DNA from: an uncultured Muribaculaceae bacterium
GTDB taxonomy: Bacteria > Bacteroidota > Bacteroidia > Bacteroidales > Muribaculaceae
Length of the DNA: 24,761 nucleotides
Direction of reading: 5' to 3'
NCBI GenBank assembly: GCA_910584525.1
Contig: CAJUAT010000044.1
Coordinates: 1 to 24,761, forward strand
The notes under the pieces are model-generated. The model was given only the letters and a program-made list of their open reading frames with translations. It was not told the origin of the DNA and made no database searches. Positions 8,974 to 17,678 of the stretch are shown piece by piece. Each line of letters opens with the position of its first letter. Within the stretch, counting starts at the first letter, position 1. The translations under genes and the position numbers were made by a program.

Positions 8974-10218
8974 ATGAAAATAGCAGTAGCAGGAACAGGA
9001 TATGTAGGGTTGAGCATAGCGACCCTGTTGTCGCAGCACCATAGCGTGACGGCGGTGGATGTGGTACCTGAGAAGGTTGAGATGCTCAACCGCCGTCAGT
9101 CGCCCATCAGCGATGAGTACATCGAGAGATATCTGTCGGAGAAGGAGCTTGACCTGCGGGCGACACTGGACGGTGCCGAGGCATATCGCGACGCCGACTT
9201 CGTGGTGATCGCCGCCCCTACCAACTACGACCCCGTGAAGAACTATTTCGACACCCACTGCATCGAGGATGTGATAGACCTGGTGCTGAGTGTCAACCCC
9301 GAAGCCGTGATGGTCATAAAGTCGACTATACCGGTAGGCTACTGCGAGAGCATCTACCGGCGTTACGCCGAGAAAGGATTCGACGGGCTGAACCTGCTGT
9401 TTTTCCCGGAATTTCTGCGGGAGAGCAAGGCACTTTACGACAATCTCTATCCGTCGCGCATCATAGGAGGGACCACTGCGCGTCTCGAGGCGAAGGCGCG
9501 GGAGTTCGCCTCCCTGCTTCAGGAAGGGGCGCTGAAAGAGGATATACCAACCATTTTCATGGGACTCAAGGAGGCGGAGGCTGTGAAACTCTTCGCCAAC
9601 ACCTATCTGGCGCTGCGCGTGAGCTATTTCAACGAGCTTGACACCTATGCCGAATGCAAGGGGATGGATACCCGGGCCATTATCGAAGGTATAGGGCTCG
9701 ACCCACGTATCGGCACGCATTACAACAACCCGTCGTTCGGCTACGGGGGGTATTGTCTGCCCAAGGACTCCAAGCAGCTTCTCGCCAATTATGCCGATGT
9801 GCCGCAGAACATGATGTCGGCGATAGTGGAGAGCAACCGCACGCGCAAGGACTTCATCGCCGACCAGGTGCTCAAACTCGCCGGCTATTACGACTACAGC
9901 GCGCGCAACCGCTACGGGAGCGCTCCGGAGAAGGAATGCGTCATAGGCGTGTACCGCCTGACCATGAAAAGCAATTCCGACAATTTCCGGCAGTCGTCGA
10001 TACAGGGAGTGATGAAACGCATCAAGGCCAAGGGAGCTACAGTGATTGTATACGAGCCGACATTGGAAAACGGCACCACGTTTTTCGGGTCGGAAGTGGT
10101 GAACGACCTCGCCGACTTCAAGCGGCGCAGCAACGCCATAATCGCCAACCGTTATGAGCCGGCGCTCGACGACGTGGCCGGCAAGGTATATACCCGCGAC
10201 ATATTCCGCCGCGACTGA
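8974..10218 (+). CDS. ugd: UDP-glucose 6-dehydrogenase (HasB-like short form)
   Basis: The enzyme oxidises UDP-glucose to UDP-glucuronate with two NAD+ in the cytoplasm, supplying GlcA for the polysaccharide. The 414-aa protein opens with the Rossmann signature 'MKIAVAGTGYVGLS'. It has 'APTNYDP' and 'KSTIPVGY', the sugar-binding 'FFPEFLRESKAL', and the catalytic loop 'FGYGGYCLPKDSKQL' with the nucleophile at Cys261. It ends 'VYTRDIF', as streptococcal HasB does. That similarity runs the full length and argues for UDP-glucose rather than UDP-ManNAc or UDP-GlcNAc as substrate. ATG 8974 was preferred over 8947 because it lies downstream of the predicted transcription start and begins exactly at the first Rossmann strand. 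This is the first gene of the operon, and the flippase starts 17 bp later. Confidence 0.92.
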   Translation: MKIAVAGTGYVGLSIATLLSQHHSVTAVDVVPEKVEMLNRRQSPISDEYIERYLSEKELDLRATLDGAEAYRDADFVVIAAPTNYDPVKNYFDTHCIEDVIDLVLSVNPEAVMVIKSTIPVGYCESIYRRYAEKGFDGLNLLFFPEFLRESKALYDNLYPSRIIGGTTARLEAKAREFASLLQEGALKEDIPTIFMGLKEAEAVKLFANTYLALRVSYFNELDTYAECKGMDTRAIIEGIGLDPRIGTHYNNPSFGYGGYCLPKDSKQLLANYADVPQNMMSAIVESNRTRKDFIADQVLKLAGYYDYSARNRYGSAPEKECVIGVYRLTMKSNSDNFRQSSIQGVMKRIKAKGATVIVYEPTLENGTTFFGSEVVNDLADFKRRSNAIIANRYEPALDDVAGKVYTRDIFRRD

Positions 10219-10235
10219 AACAGAGCCACACACCG

Positions 10236-11756
10236 ATGCAGCCTTCCAACAGGATAATCGTCAACACGGCGGCAGGTTATGTGAGAACGCTCCTCAACCT
10301 GTTTCTGTCGCTGTATTCAGTGCGTCTTGTGCTCGACATCCTGGGCGAGAGCGACTACGGCATATACATGCTCATCGGCGGCGTGGTGTCGATGCTGTCG
10401 TTCTTCACCACGTCCCTGATAGGGAGCACGCAGCGTTTTCTGTCGGTAAGTCAGGGTGAAGGGGATATGGAGAAGACGCGCAGCGTTTTCCGCGACTCTC
10501 TGCTGGTGCATATCGTGCTCGGGCTGCTGGTGGTTGTGGTGCTGGAGGCGATAGTGCCTCTCCTTTTCAACGGTTTTCTCAACATACCGGCGGGGCGCAC
10601 CGGCGCTGCCGTCACGCTTTATCAGCTGGTGGTGGTGATGATCGTGATATCCTTCATCGCGGCGCCATACCGCGCCCTTCTCGTGTCGCGCGAGAATATA
10701 GTGTACACATCAGTGGTGGATGTGCTGATAGGGGTTGTGAAGGTTCTGCTGGTGCTATTGCTGCCATACATCACGTGGGACAAGCTTGTGGGTTACGGCT
10801 GCGTGATGCTGACGCTGTCGGTGATAGAGATATTGTCGTTCTCGCTATACGGACACGCGCGGTATCCTGAATGCCGTTTGCCACGGCTACGCAGTTTCAA
10901 CCGAGAGTATGCCGGGCGGCTGGCATCCTTTTCGGGCTGGCTCACCTTCAACCTGCTGAGCGTCATGGTGCGCAACCAGGGTCTGGCGGTGATACTGAAC
11001 CGTTTTCTGGGCACGGTTGTGAACGCGGCCTATGGGCTCAGCATCCAGATTTCGAGCATGATAGGCGTGGTGGGAGGGTCGCTAGCCTATGCCACGACGC
11101 CTCAGATGATGGCCGCCGAAGGTGCCGGCAACCGCGACAGGATGTGGCTCCTCGCAACGCTTCAGAGCAAGTTCTCCTTCCTGCTGGTATCCTTTGTGGG
11201 CATTCCCACGATGTTCGTGATGCATCCGCTGCTGGAGCTGTGGCTCGGCAAAGGGAACGTGCCTCAATATACCGTGATGTTCGCCTGCATGTTTGTGGTG
11301 ATGCAGACCATCGACATGCTGGCCTCCGGAGTGTTCGACGCCAACAAGGCCATGGGCAAGGTAAGGAAATTTATTTTCTGGACATCGATGCCCAACATTC
11401 TTGTACTGCCGTTCTGCTGGCTTGCCACGTATCTGAGGCTGCCGGTTGCTACGACAGGCCTTCTGATGGTACTGACGGCGGTGGCATATACGTTGCTGCG
11501 TCTGTTGCTTACGCGCAGGGCCTCCGGTTTCAACCTCGGGGCTTACTGCCGGGAGGTGATACTGAAGCCGCTTCCGCCCGTGGCCGTGTCCCTGGCGGCA
11601 TGTGTGGCATGGACCTGGATTCCCGATTTCACGGCAAGTTTCCTGCTGATATATGTGCTGTCGATGCCGCTGTTCGCCCTCACCGCATTCCGATGGTCAT
11701 TGTCGGAGAAAGAAAAGGAGAAAGTCAAGTCGATGCTCTCAAGAATAATACGTTAA
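10236..11756 (+). CDS. wzx: Wzx-type polysaccharide flippase (MOP superfamily)
   Basis: This is a 506-aa multi-spanning membrane protein with about 12-14 hydrophobic segments. It is predicted to flip undecaprenyl-linked oligosaccharide units across the inner membrane for Wzy-dependent assembly. The N-terminus has the layout of Bacteroidales lipopolysaccharide/O-antigen flippases: 'NTAAGYVRTLLNLFLSLYS', 'LGESDYGIYMLIGG' and 'STQRFLSVSQGEG'. 'TVVNAAYGLSIQI' occurs in the middle. Length and hydropathy match the MOP superfamily. The gene lies between ugd and a GT4 gene, with 4 bp to the next start. It is related to the second flippase at 21250-22776, which shares the 'LGE.D.GI...IGG' and 'TQRF.S.S.GEG' motifs. 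Substrate specificity cannot be read from sequence. Confidence 0.87.
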   Translation: MQPSNRIIVNTAAGYVRTLLNLFLSLYSVRLVLDILGESDYGIYMLIGGVVSMLSFFTTSLIGSTQRFLSVSQGEGDMEKTRSVFRDSLLVHIVLGLLVVVVLEAIVPLLFNGFLNIPAGRTGAAVTLYQLVVVMIVISFIAAPYRALLVSRENIVYTSVVDVLIGVVKVLLVLLLPYITWDKLVGYGCVMLTLSVIEILSFSLYGHARYPECRLPRLRSFNREYAGRLASFSGWLTFNLLSVMVRNQGLAVILNRFLGTVVNAAYGLSIQISSMIGVVGGSLAYATTPQMMAAEGAGNRDRMWLLATLQSKFSFLLVSFVGIPTMFVMHPLLELWLGKGNVPQYTVMFACMFVVMQTIDMLASGVFDANKAMGKVRKFIFWTSMPNILVLPFCWLATYLRLPVATTGLLMVLTAVAYTLLRLLLTRRASGFNLGAYCREVILKPLPPVAVSLAACVAWTWIPDFTASFLLIYVLSMPLFALTAFRWSLSEKEKEKVKSMLSRIIR

Positions 11757-11760
11757 AGCG

Positions 11761-13002
11761 ATGAACGTACTGTGGATCACCAACATAGGTATGCCTCCGA
11801 TATGTGAGGCCATGGGACTTCCGGTGCCGGCGATAGGTGGATGGATGTATTCCTCGCTGCGTCGCGTCAAAGAACTTGGCGACATACGTTTTGCTGTGGC
11901 CACGACATGGCATGGAGACCATGCCGTGGAGAAGAACATTGACGGAGTGACGTACCATATGCTGCCTCTCAAGGGGCATTCCAACAATGTCTACAACAGC
12001 CATCTCGAGGAGGAATGGCGTCGTATCCGCGACAGTTTCCGTCCCGATGTGGTCCATGTGCACGGCAGCGAGTTCCCGTTGGGTCTGGCTTATGTCAGGG
12101 CATACGGGTCGGCCGGTGTAACCGTATCTATCCAGGGGATGCTGTCGGTATACGCTCGTTACTATTGCGCCGGCATCACGGAGAAGGAAGTGAGAGGCAA
12201 CATGACGCTGCGCGACATATTGCGTGGCACGATTATGCATGACCGCCGGGAGATGGCACAGCGTGGAGTATATGAGACAGAGCTGCTGCGGAGCGTGAAT
12301 CATATCATAGGTCGCACACAATGGGATTGCGACAATACCCGGGCTGTCAACCCCGAAGCTGCCTATCATTTCTGCAACGAGACACTCCGCGAGAGCTTCT
12401 ATACGGGGCGATGGAGCCCTGAGAGCTGCCGCCGCCACAGAATATTCGTGAGCCAGGCCATCTATCCCATCAAGGGACTGCACAAGCTTTTGCAGGCTAT
12501 GCCGTTAATATTAAGGGAATATCCCGACACACAGATATTGGTAGGGGGTACCGACATCGTACACCGGCCATGGTATCGGCTCACGGGTTACGGGCATTAT
12601 ATTCAGCGGCTGATAGAGGCCAACGGGCTCGAGGGCAAGGTGGAGTTCGCCGGGATGCTCGACGAGCGGCGCATGAAGGAGGCTTATCTGTCGGCCAACG
12701 TGTTCGTGTGTCCGTCGTCGATCGAGAACAGTCCGAACTCCGTCGGGGAGGCCCAGCTGCTCGGCGTGCCGACGGTGGCTGCATATGTGGGGGGGATGGC
12801 CGACATGATTCCCACACCGGGCTGCGGCGAGATGTACAGGTTCGAGGAAACCGCCATGCTCGCCGGCGCCGTCTGCCGCGCTTTCCGAAACTCCGAAAGT
12901 TTCGACAACACCGAAATGCGGCAGACCGCCGCACTGAGACATAACCCCGATATGAATGCCCGCACTCTCGCCCGCATTTATAATGAGATAGTGATGAGAT
13001 AA
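11761..13002 (+). CDS. GT4-family glycosyltransferase
   Basis: This 413-aa protein has two Rossmann-like halves of the GT-B fold. The N-terminal half includes 'PDVVHVHGSEFPLGL', and the C-terminal half carries the nucleotide-sugar site. The GT4 E-x7-E motif is intact in 'SSIENSPNSVGEAQLLGVP' and is followed by 'GGMADMI'. Such enzymes retain the anomeric configuration and add one sugar to a lipid-linked acceptor at the cytoplasmic face of the membrane. Donor and linkage cannot be told from sequence. The gene sits between the flippase (4 bp upstream) and the polymerase (4 bp downstream), so it is part of the capsule/O-antigen operon. Confidence 0.88.
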   Translation: MNVLWITNIGMPPICEAMGLPVPAIGGWMYSSLRRVKELGDIRFAVATTWHGDHAVEKNIDGVTYHMLPLKGHSNNVYNSHLEEEWRRIRDSFRPDVVHVHGSEFPLGLAYVRAYGSAGVTVSIQGMLSVYARYYCAGITEKEVRGNMTLRDILRGTIMHDRREMAQRGVYETELLRSVNHIIGRTQWDCDNTRAVNPEAAYHFCNETLRESFYTGRWSPESCRRHRIFVSQAIYPIKGLHKLLQAMPLILREYPDTQILVGGTDIVHRPWYRLTGYGHYIQRLIEANGLEGKVEFAGMLDERRMKEAYLSANVFVCPSSIENSPNSVGEAQLLGVPTVAAYVGGMADMIPTPGCGEMYRFEETAMLAGAVCRAFRNSESFDNTEMRQTAALRHNPDMNARTLARIYNEIVMR

Positions 13003-13006
13003 GGAA

Positions 13007-14110
13007 ATGATTGTAGTTGCTACTGTAAGTCTGCTGGCATTGCTGCTGACGGTTTTCGACTCCCGGAAAATCATAGATTTCGGGTTGAAAGCCGGATTTG
13101 TCATGACCACAATCCTCGTGGCTCTCCACTATGATTACGGCAATGACTACATGATGTACTTCAACCGGTACACAGAGCTGATGTCGGCGGGGTATACCTC
13201 CCAGGACCTTCTTACCAAAGACATTATCCGCAACGGGGAGTTCGGCTGGAGCATCATCAACATACTGTTCATGCCCTTCGGGCGATCGGGATTCTTCCTG
13301 ATGGTGGCGGCGCTGGCCTGTCTGCAGAACTGGATATACTACCATACCATCAAGACCTATGTGAAACGGGAATGGTGGTGGTTGGCAATATTCATCTACC
13401 TCTTCGTCACCAACATATATGTGCTGAGTTTCTCGATGATGCGTCAGTCGCTGGCCATAGCTCTGTGCGTGCTGATGCTGAAATGGATTTACGAGAAAAA
13501 GACGATGCTGGCATGTGTGGGCATTCTGCTCACCACTACCATCCATGCCTCCGTCATAATAATGCTTCCATGGACCTTCATCGGACTGCTCCCTACCCGA
13601 AAGCACAAATTATACGCCATAATCATAGCAATTCTCTTCACCGTGCTCGTTGTGTTCAGAGATGTCGCCGATTCCATCTTTGTGAAGATTCTGACTTTCA
13701 AACTCGTGGCCGACTACAACAACCTCTACGGCGAGGACTCTAACACTCTCAAAATCGGTATCGGTTTTGCAATCAACATGATTTCGTTGTTGATTGTCCT
13801 TTATTATCTTTACACCAACAACCGGATAAGCAAGGCAGACACTTCTATCGTGATGCTGTATTCATTCGGATTCATCGTACTCCCCTTCACCTTGATTCTG
13901 CCGCTTATAGCACGCGTCATGTATTATTTCACGGTATTCTCCGTGTTGGCTCTTCCAATCACCTACTCATATCTTAAAAACAATCTGCTGCGCATCTCAT
14001 GTACAGCACTGTTCATGCTGATGACATTATACGATTATATGCTCTTTTTCCAGCAGCCTATATGGATTGAGAAATACACCACCTATCAAACAATATTCAG
14101 TGCATTATGA
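13007..14110 (+). CDS. wzy: EpsG-family polysaccharide polymerase (Wzy role)
   Basis: This 367-aa integral membrane protein has about 10-12 hydrophobic segments. Hallmarks of the EpsG family are visible: 'HYDYGNDYMMYFNRY' near residue 42, 'SFSMMRQSLAIAL' near residue 143 and 'TTTIHASVIIMLPW' near residue 180. In family members these conserved Arg, Asp and His positions lie on the periplasmic side, where repeat units are joined. As the only polymerase-like gene in the operon it is the natural Wzy. The 3' half is visibly more AT-rich than its neighbours, as is usual for polymerases that move between serotype loci. It starts 4 bp after the GT4 gene and is followed by a 104-bp gap, the largest inside the operon. 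Confidence 0.85.
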   Translation: MIVVATVSLLALLLTVFDSRKIIDFGLKAGFVMTTILVALHYDYGNDYMMYFNRYTELMSAGYTSQDLLTKDIIRNGEFGWSIINILFMPFGRSGFFLMVAALACLQNWIYYHTIKTYVKREWWWLAIFIYLFVTNIYVLSFSMMRQSLAIALCVLMLKWIYEKKTMLACVGILLTTTIHASVIIMLPWTFIGLLPTRKHKLYAIIIAILFTVLVVFRDVADSIFVKILTFKLVADYNNLYGEDSNTLKIGIGFAINMISLLIVLYYLYTNNRISKADTSIVMLYSFGFIVLPFTLILPLIARVMYYFTVFSVLALPITYSYLKNNLLRISCTALFMLMTLYDYMLFFQQPIWIEKYTTYQTIFSAL

Positions 14111-14176
14111 TAAAATTAAGCAGATACAATGCAGTTGCCGGGCAATAATGGCGGCAGTTTTATTGTTGAAAAAAAT

Positions 14177-14197
14177 GGAGCTGGCGCCTTAAGCTCC
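14177..14197. repeat. Small inverted repeat in the polymerase-fnlA gap
   Basis: GGAGCT (14177-14182) and AGCTCC (14192-14197) form a 6-bp stem with a 9-base loop. No T-run follows on the + strand, but a run of A precedes it, so it could at best act as a weak terminator on the opposite strand. It lies in the only sizeable gap of the operon (14111-14214), in which I see no convincing promoter. Confidence 0.35.
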
Positions 14198-14214
14198 GCG
14201 AAACATTTACAGAC

Positions 14215-15288
14215 ATGTCAATATTCAAAGATAAAGTACTTTTAATCACCGGAGGAACGGGGTCGTTCGGCAATGCCGTGTTGCGTCGGTTTCTTGACTC
14301 GGATGTCAAAGAGATAAGGATATTCTCCCGCGACGAGAAGAAGCAGGACGACATGCGTCACAGGCTACAGAATCCGAAGGTGAAATATTATATAGGGAAT
14401 GTACGCGACAAGGAGTCGGTGGATACGGCCATGCGAGGCGTGGACTACGTATTCTCGGCGGCGGCGCTCAAGCAGGTGCCCTCCTGCGAGTTTTTCCCCA
14501 TAGAAGCCACCCGCACCAACGTGCTGGGCACCAATAATGTATTGCTCAGCGCCATAGAGCATGGGGTGAAGAATGTGGTTGTGCTGTCGACCGACAAGGC
14601 AGCCTATCCCATCAACGCCATGGGAATATCCAAAGCGATGATGGAGAAGGTAGCGATAGCCAAAGGGCGCGAACTGGGGGAGAATGCCGCCACGACGATA
14701 TGCTGCACGCGCTACGGCAACGTCATGGGGAGCCGCGGCTCAGTGATTCCCCTGTGGGTGGAGCAGATGATGGACGGCAAGCCCATCACCATCACCGACC
14801 CCGAAATGACGCGATTCATGATGACCCTCGACGATGCCGTGGACCTCGTGATATATGCCTTCACCCATGGCAAGAACGGCGACCTTTTCGTGCAGAAGGC
14901 ACCCGCCGCCACTCTCGACACTCTCGCCACGGCCATCAAGGAACTATATTCCAAGGTCAATCCCCGCTACGCCGAGACAGAAGTCAAGGTGATAGGCACG
15001 CGCCATGGCGAAAAACTGTACGAGACGCTGGTGACACGCGAAGAGATGGCCAAAGCTATCGACATGGGCAACTATTTCCGCATTCCATGCGATGCCCGCG
15101 ACCTCAACTACGACAAGTTTTTCACGGAGGGTTCGGAGGTTGTCAGCCGCATTGAGGACTACCACAGCCACAACACTCGGCGTCTCGATGTGGAGGGCAT
15201 GAAAGAGCAGCTTATGCGACTGCGCTTCGTACAGGCCGACCTGGGTCTCATAGAGGTTGACTCCAAGACGGAAATACGCAGCGAGTGA
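14215..15288 (+). CDS. fnlA: UDP-GlcNAc 4,6-dehydratase/5-epimerase (FnlA/CapE/WbjB type)
   Basis: This 357-aa enzyme is the first of three converting UDP-GlcNAc to UDP-L-FucNAc. It inverts C5 and dehydrates C4/C6 in the cytoplasm. It is an extended short-chain dehydrogenase with 'TGGTGSFGNAV' (residues 12-22) for NAD(P) and the signature 'AALKQVPSCEFFP'. The catalytic region is 'STDKAAYPINAMGISKAMMEK', in which Met136 replaces the usual SDR tyrosine (M136-xxx-K140). That substitution is characteristic of CapE/FnlA enzymes and separates them from PseB/FlaA1-like dehydratases. The next two genes, fnlB and fnlC, overlap head to tail and confirm the pathway. The TGA stop shares one base with the fnlB ATG, indicating translational coupling. 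Confidence 0.93.
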   Translation: MSIFKDKVLLITGGTGSFGNAVLRRFLDSDVKEIRIFSRDEKKQDDMRHRLQNPKVKYYIGNVRDKESVDTAMRGVDYVFSAAALKQVPSCEFFPIEATRTNVLGTNNVLLSAIEHGVKNVVVLSTDKAAYPINAMGISKAMMEKVAIAKGRELGENAATTICCTRYGNVMGSRGSVIPLWVEQMMDGKPITITDPEMTRFMMTLDDAVDLVIYAFTHGKNGDLFVQKAPAATLDTLATAIKELYSKVNPRYAETEVKVIGTRHGEKLYETLVTREEMAKAIDMGNYFRIPCDARDLNYDKFFTEGSEVVSRIEDYHSHNTRRLDVEGMKEQLMRLRFVQADLGLIEVDSKTEIRSE

Positions 15289-16493
15289 TGAAAGTACTGG
15301 TGACAGGCGCCAAGGGCTTCGTAGGCCGCAACCTCTGCGCCCAGCTCCGCAACATCCGCGACGGTAAGGCACGCAATTACCCGGTGGTCATCGACGATGT
15401 CTTCGAATACGATGTCGATTCGCCGGCCGGTGACCTCGACCGTTTCTGCGCCAAGGCCGACTTTGTGTTCAACCTCGCCGGCGTAAACCGCCCCAAGGAT
15501 AACGGCGAGTTCATGGAGGGAAACTTCGGCTTTGCCTCCCAGCTCCTCGACACGCTGCGCCGTCACGGCAACACCTGCCCGGTGATGCTCGCCAGCTCAA
15601 TACAGGCCTCCCTTCAGGGACGTTATGCCTCAAGCGACTACGGCAAAAGCAAACTCGCCGGCGAAGAGCTCTTCTTCGATTATGGCGCCAAGACGGGAGC
15701 CAAAGTACTCGTATACCGTTTTCCGAACCTTTTCGGCAAATGGTGCCGTCCCAATTACAATTCGGCTGTCGCCACTTTCTGCCACAATATAGCCAACGAC
15801 CTGCCCATACAGGTCAACGACCCCGCAGTGGTGCTTGAACTGCTTTATATCGACGATCTTGTCGAGGAGATGATTTCGGCGCTGTGGGGAGGAGAACATC
15901 ATTGCGAATACGAAGGCACCGAAGCCCTTCCTTGCGCCGGAGGCCGATACTGCGTGGTTCCCGTAAGCCACAGGGCCTCGCTGGGTCATATCGTGGAACT
16001 CCTGGAATCCTTCCGCGACATGCCCCGGACACTCGGCGTTCCCGACCTTTCGCCCGGTTCTTTCGACAAAAAGCTATATTCGACCTTCCTGAGCTATCTG
16101 CCGAAACAGAAGATGGTCTACGACCTTAAGATGAACACCGACGCACGCGGCTCCTTCACGGAGATAATACGCACCGCCGACGCCGGACAGTTCTCCGTGA
16201 ACATATCCCGTCCCGGAATCACCAAAGGAGAGCACTGGCACCATACCAAGAATGAGAAATTCGTGGTGGTGAAGGGGCACGCCCTTATCCGGATGCGCCG
16301 GGAAGGTAGCGACGAGGTGTTGGAGTTCGACGTCTCCGGCGACAGAATACAGGTTGTGGAGATGATTCCCGGCTATACCCACAGCATCACCAACCTGTCG
16401 GAAACCGACGACCTGGTGACCCTTATGTGGTGCAACGAGCCTTTCGACCCTAACCGTCCCGACACTTTCTCAGACCCCGTATCGACACCATGA
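15288..16493 (+). CDS. fnlB: UDP-2-acetamido-2,6-dideoxy-hexulose reductase, SDR-cupin fusion (FnlB/CapF/WbjC type)
   Basis: This 401-aa bifunctional protein catalyses the second step of UDP-L-FucNAc synthesis. It reduces the 4-keto sugar to UDP-2-acetamido-2,6-dideoxy-L-talose after C3 epimerisation. The N-terminal SDR domain has 'VTGAKGFVGRNL' (GxxGxxG at 7-13) and the catalytic Y118-xxx-K122 in 'DYGKSK'. The C-terminal domain from about residue 270 is a cupin with a metal-binding 'GEHWHHTKNEKF' (H316, H318, H319), as in staphylococcal CapF. I chose ATG 15288, which overlaps the fnlA stop by one base and begins 'MKVLVTG'. The GTG three bases earlier would add only one residue. The stop overlaps the fnlC start (ATGA), so the three are coupled. 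Confidence 0.93.
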   Translation: MKVLVTGAKGFVGRNLCAQLRNIRDGKARNYPVVIDDVFEYDVDSPAGDLDRFCAKADFVFNLAGVNRPKDNGEFMEGNFGFASQLLDTLRRHGNTCPVMLASSIQASLQGRYASSDYGKSKLAGEELFFDYGAKTGAKVLVYRFPNLFGKWCRPNYNSAVATFCHNIANDLPIQVNDPAVVLELLYIDDLVEEMISALWGGEHHCEYEGTEALPCAGGRYCVVPVSHRASLGHIVELLESFRDMPRTLGVPDLSPGSFDKKLYSTFLSYLPKQKMVYDLKMNTDARGSFTEIIRTADAGQFSVNISRPGITKGEHWHHTKNEKFVVVKGHALIRMRREGSDEVLEFDVSGDRIQVVEMIPGYTHSITNLSETDDLVTLMWCNEPFDPNRPDTFSDPVSTP

Positions 16494-17668
16494 AAACGGA
16501 CTACAGCGACACAAGATTCAGAGATGACGGCAGGCTCAAGCTGCTGATAATAGTTGGCACTCGGCCTGAAATCATCAGGCTTGCGGCCGTGATAGGCAAA
16601 TGCCGCAAATATTTCGACACCATCCTTGCCCATACCGGCCAGAACTACGACTATAATCTCAACGGCATATTCTTCCGCGACCTGAAGCTTGGGGAGCCGG
16701 AAGTGTATATGGATGCCGTTGGCGATGACCTGGGAGCCACCGTGGGCAACATCATCAACTGCAGCTATAAGCTGATGCGTGCCATCAACCCGGATGCGCT
16801 GCTCATCCTCGGGGATACCAATTCATGCCTGTCGGCAATTGCGGCCAAAAGGCTCCACATACCGGTGTTCCACATGGAGGCGGGCAACCGCTGCAAGGAC
16901 GAGTGTCTGCCCGAGGAGACCAACCGCCGTATCGTGGACATCATCTCCGACGTGAACCTCTGCTATTCGGAACATGCGCGCCGCTATCTGGCCGACTGCG
17001 GCCTTCCGCGCGAACGCACTTACCTCACCGGCTCGCCCATGGCCGAGGTGCTTCACATGAATCTCGCCGACATCGAGGCCAGCGACATCCACCGCCGCCT
17101 CGGCCTCCAAAAGGGCAGGTACATTCTGCTCAGTGCCCATCGCGAGGAAAATATCGACACCGAGAAGAATTTCAACTCTCTCTTCAATGCCATCAACGCC
17201 ATAGTGGCCAGATACGACATGCCGATACTTTACAGCTGTCATCCCCGGTCGCGCAAGCGTCTCGAAGAGAGCGGCTTCCAGCTCGACCCGAGAGTGATAC
17301 GTCATGAGCCTCTGGGCTTCCACGACTACAACTGTCTGCAGATGAATGCCGCAGCCGTGATATCCGATTCGGGGACACTCCCCGAGGAAAGCAGCTTCTT
17401 CACTTCCGTGGGGCATCCCTTCCCGGCGATATGCATACGCACCTCCACCGAACGCCCCGAAAGTCTTGACAATGCCGGGTTCATACTTGCCGGCATAGAC
17501 GAGAAGAGCCTTCTACAGGCCGTGGAGACAGCCCTGGCCATGAACCGCGACGGCGACCACGGTACGCCCGTGAATGTATATACCGGCGAAAACGTGAGCT
17601 CCATCGTGGTCAAGATAATACAGTCGTACGTCAACGTCGTCAACAAGATGGTATGGCGTAAGGAATAG
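16490..17668 (+). CDS. fnlC: UDP-sugar 2-epimerase making UDP-L-FucNAc (FnlC/CapG/WbjD type)
   Basis: This 392-aa non-hydrolysing 2-epimerase has a GT-B-like fold. It inverts C2 of UDP-L-talosamine derivatives to give UDP-N-acetyl-L-fucosamine. Family signatures are present: 'VGTRPEIIRLA' (residues 22-32), 'HTGQNYD', 'GDTNSCL', 'HMEAGNRCKDECLPEETNR', 'SAHREENID' and 'ISDSGTLPEESSFF'. By family it resembles WecB (UDP-GlcNAc/ManNAc epimerase). The 'EAGNRCKDECLPEE' variant and the position directly after fnlA-fnlB point instead to the FnlC/CapG subgroup. It overlaps fnlB by four bases and ends 10 bp before the WbuB-like transferase that would use its product. Confidence 0.92.
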   Translation: MKTDYSDTRFRDDGRLKLLIIVGTRPEIIRLAAVIGKCRKYFDTILAHTGQNYDYNLNGIFFRDLKLGEPEVYMDAVGDDLGATVGNIINCSYKLMRAINPDALLILGDTNSCLSAIAAKRLHIPVFHMEAGNRCKDECLPEETNRRIVDIISDVNLCYSEHARRYLADCGLPRERTYLTGSPMAEVLHMNLADIEASDIHRRLGLQKGRYILLSAHREENIDTEKNFNSLFNAINAIVARYDMPILYSCHPRSRKRLEESGFQLDPRVIRHEPLGFHDYNCLQMNAAAVISDSGTLPEESSFFTSVGHPFPAICIRTSTERPESLDNAGFILAGIDEKSLLQAVETALAMNRDGDHGTPVNVYTGENVSSIVVKIIQSYVNVVNKMVWRKE

Positions 17669-17678
17669 GAACGATGCC

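Noticed and set aside
8869..10233. A 454-residue open frame antisense to the UDP-glucose dehydrogenase
   Set aside because: The sense strand encodes a full-length enzyme with all motifs, and the antisense frame runs through its promoter and is a shadow.
16490..17668. Assignment as WecB, UDP-GlcNAc/ManNAc epimerase
   Set aside because: The fold is shared, but the subgroup motif and the direct overlap with fnlA-fnlB favour the UDP-L-FucNAc epimerase.
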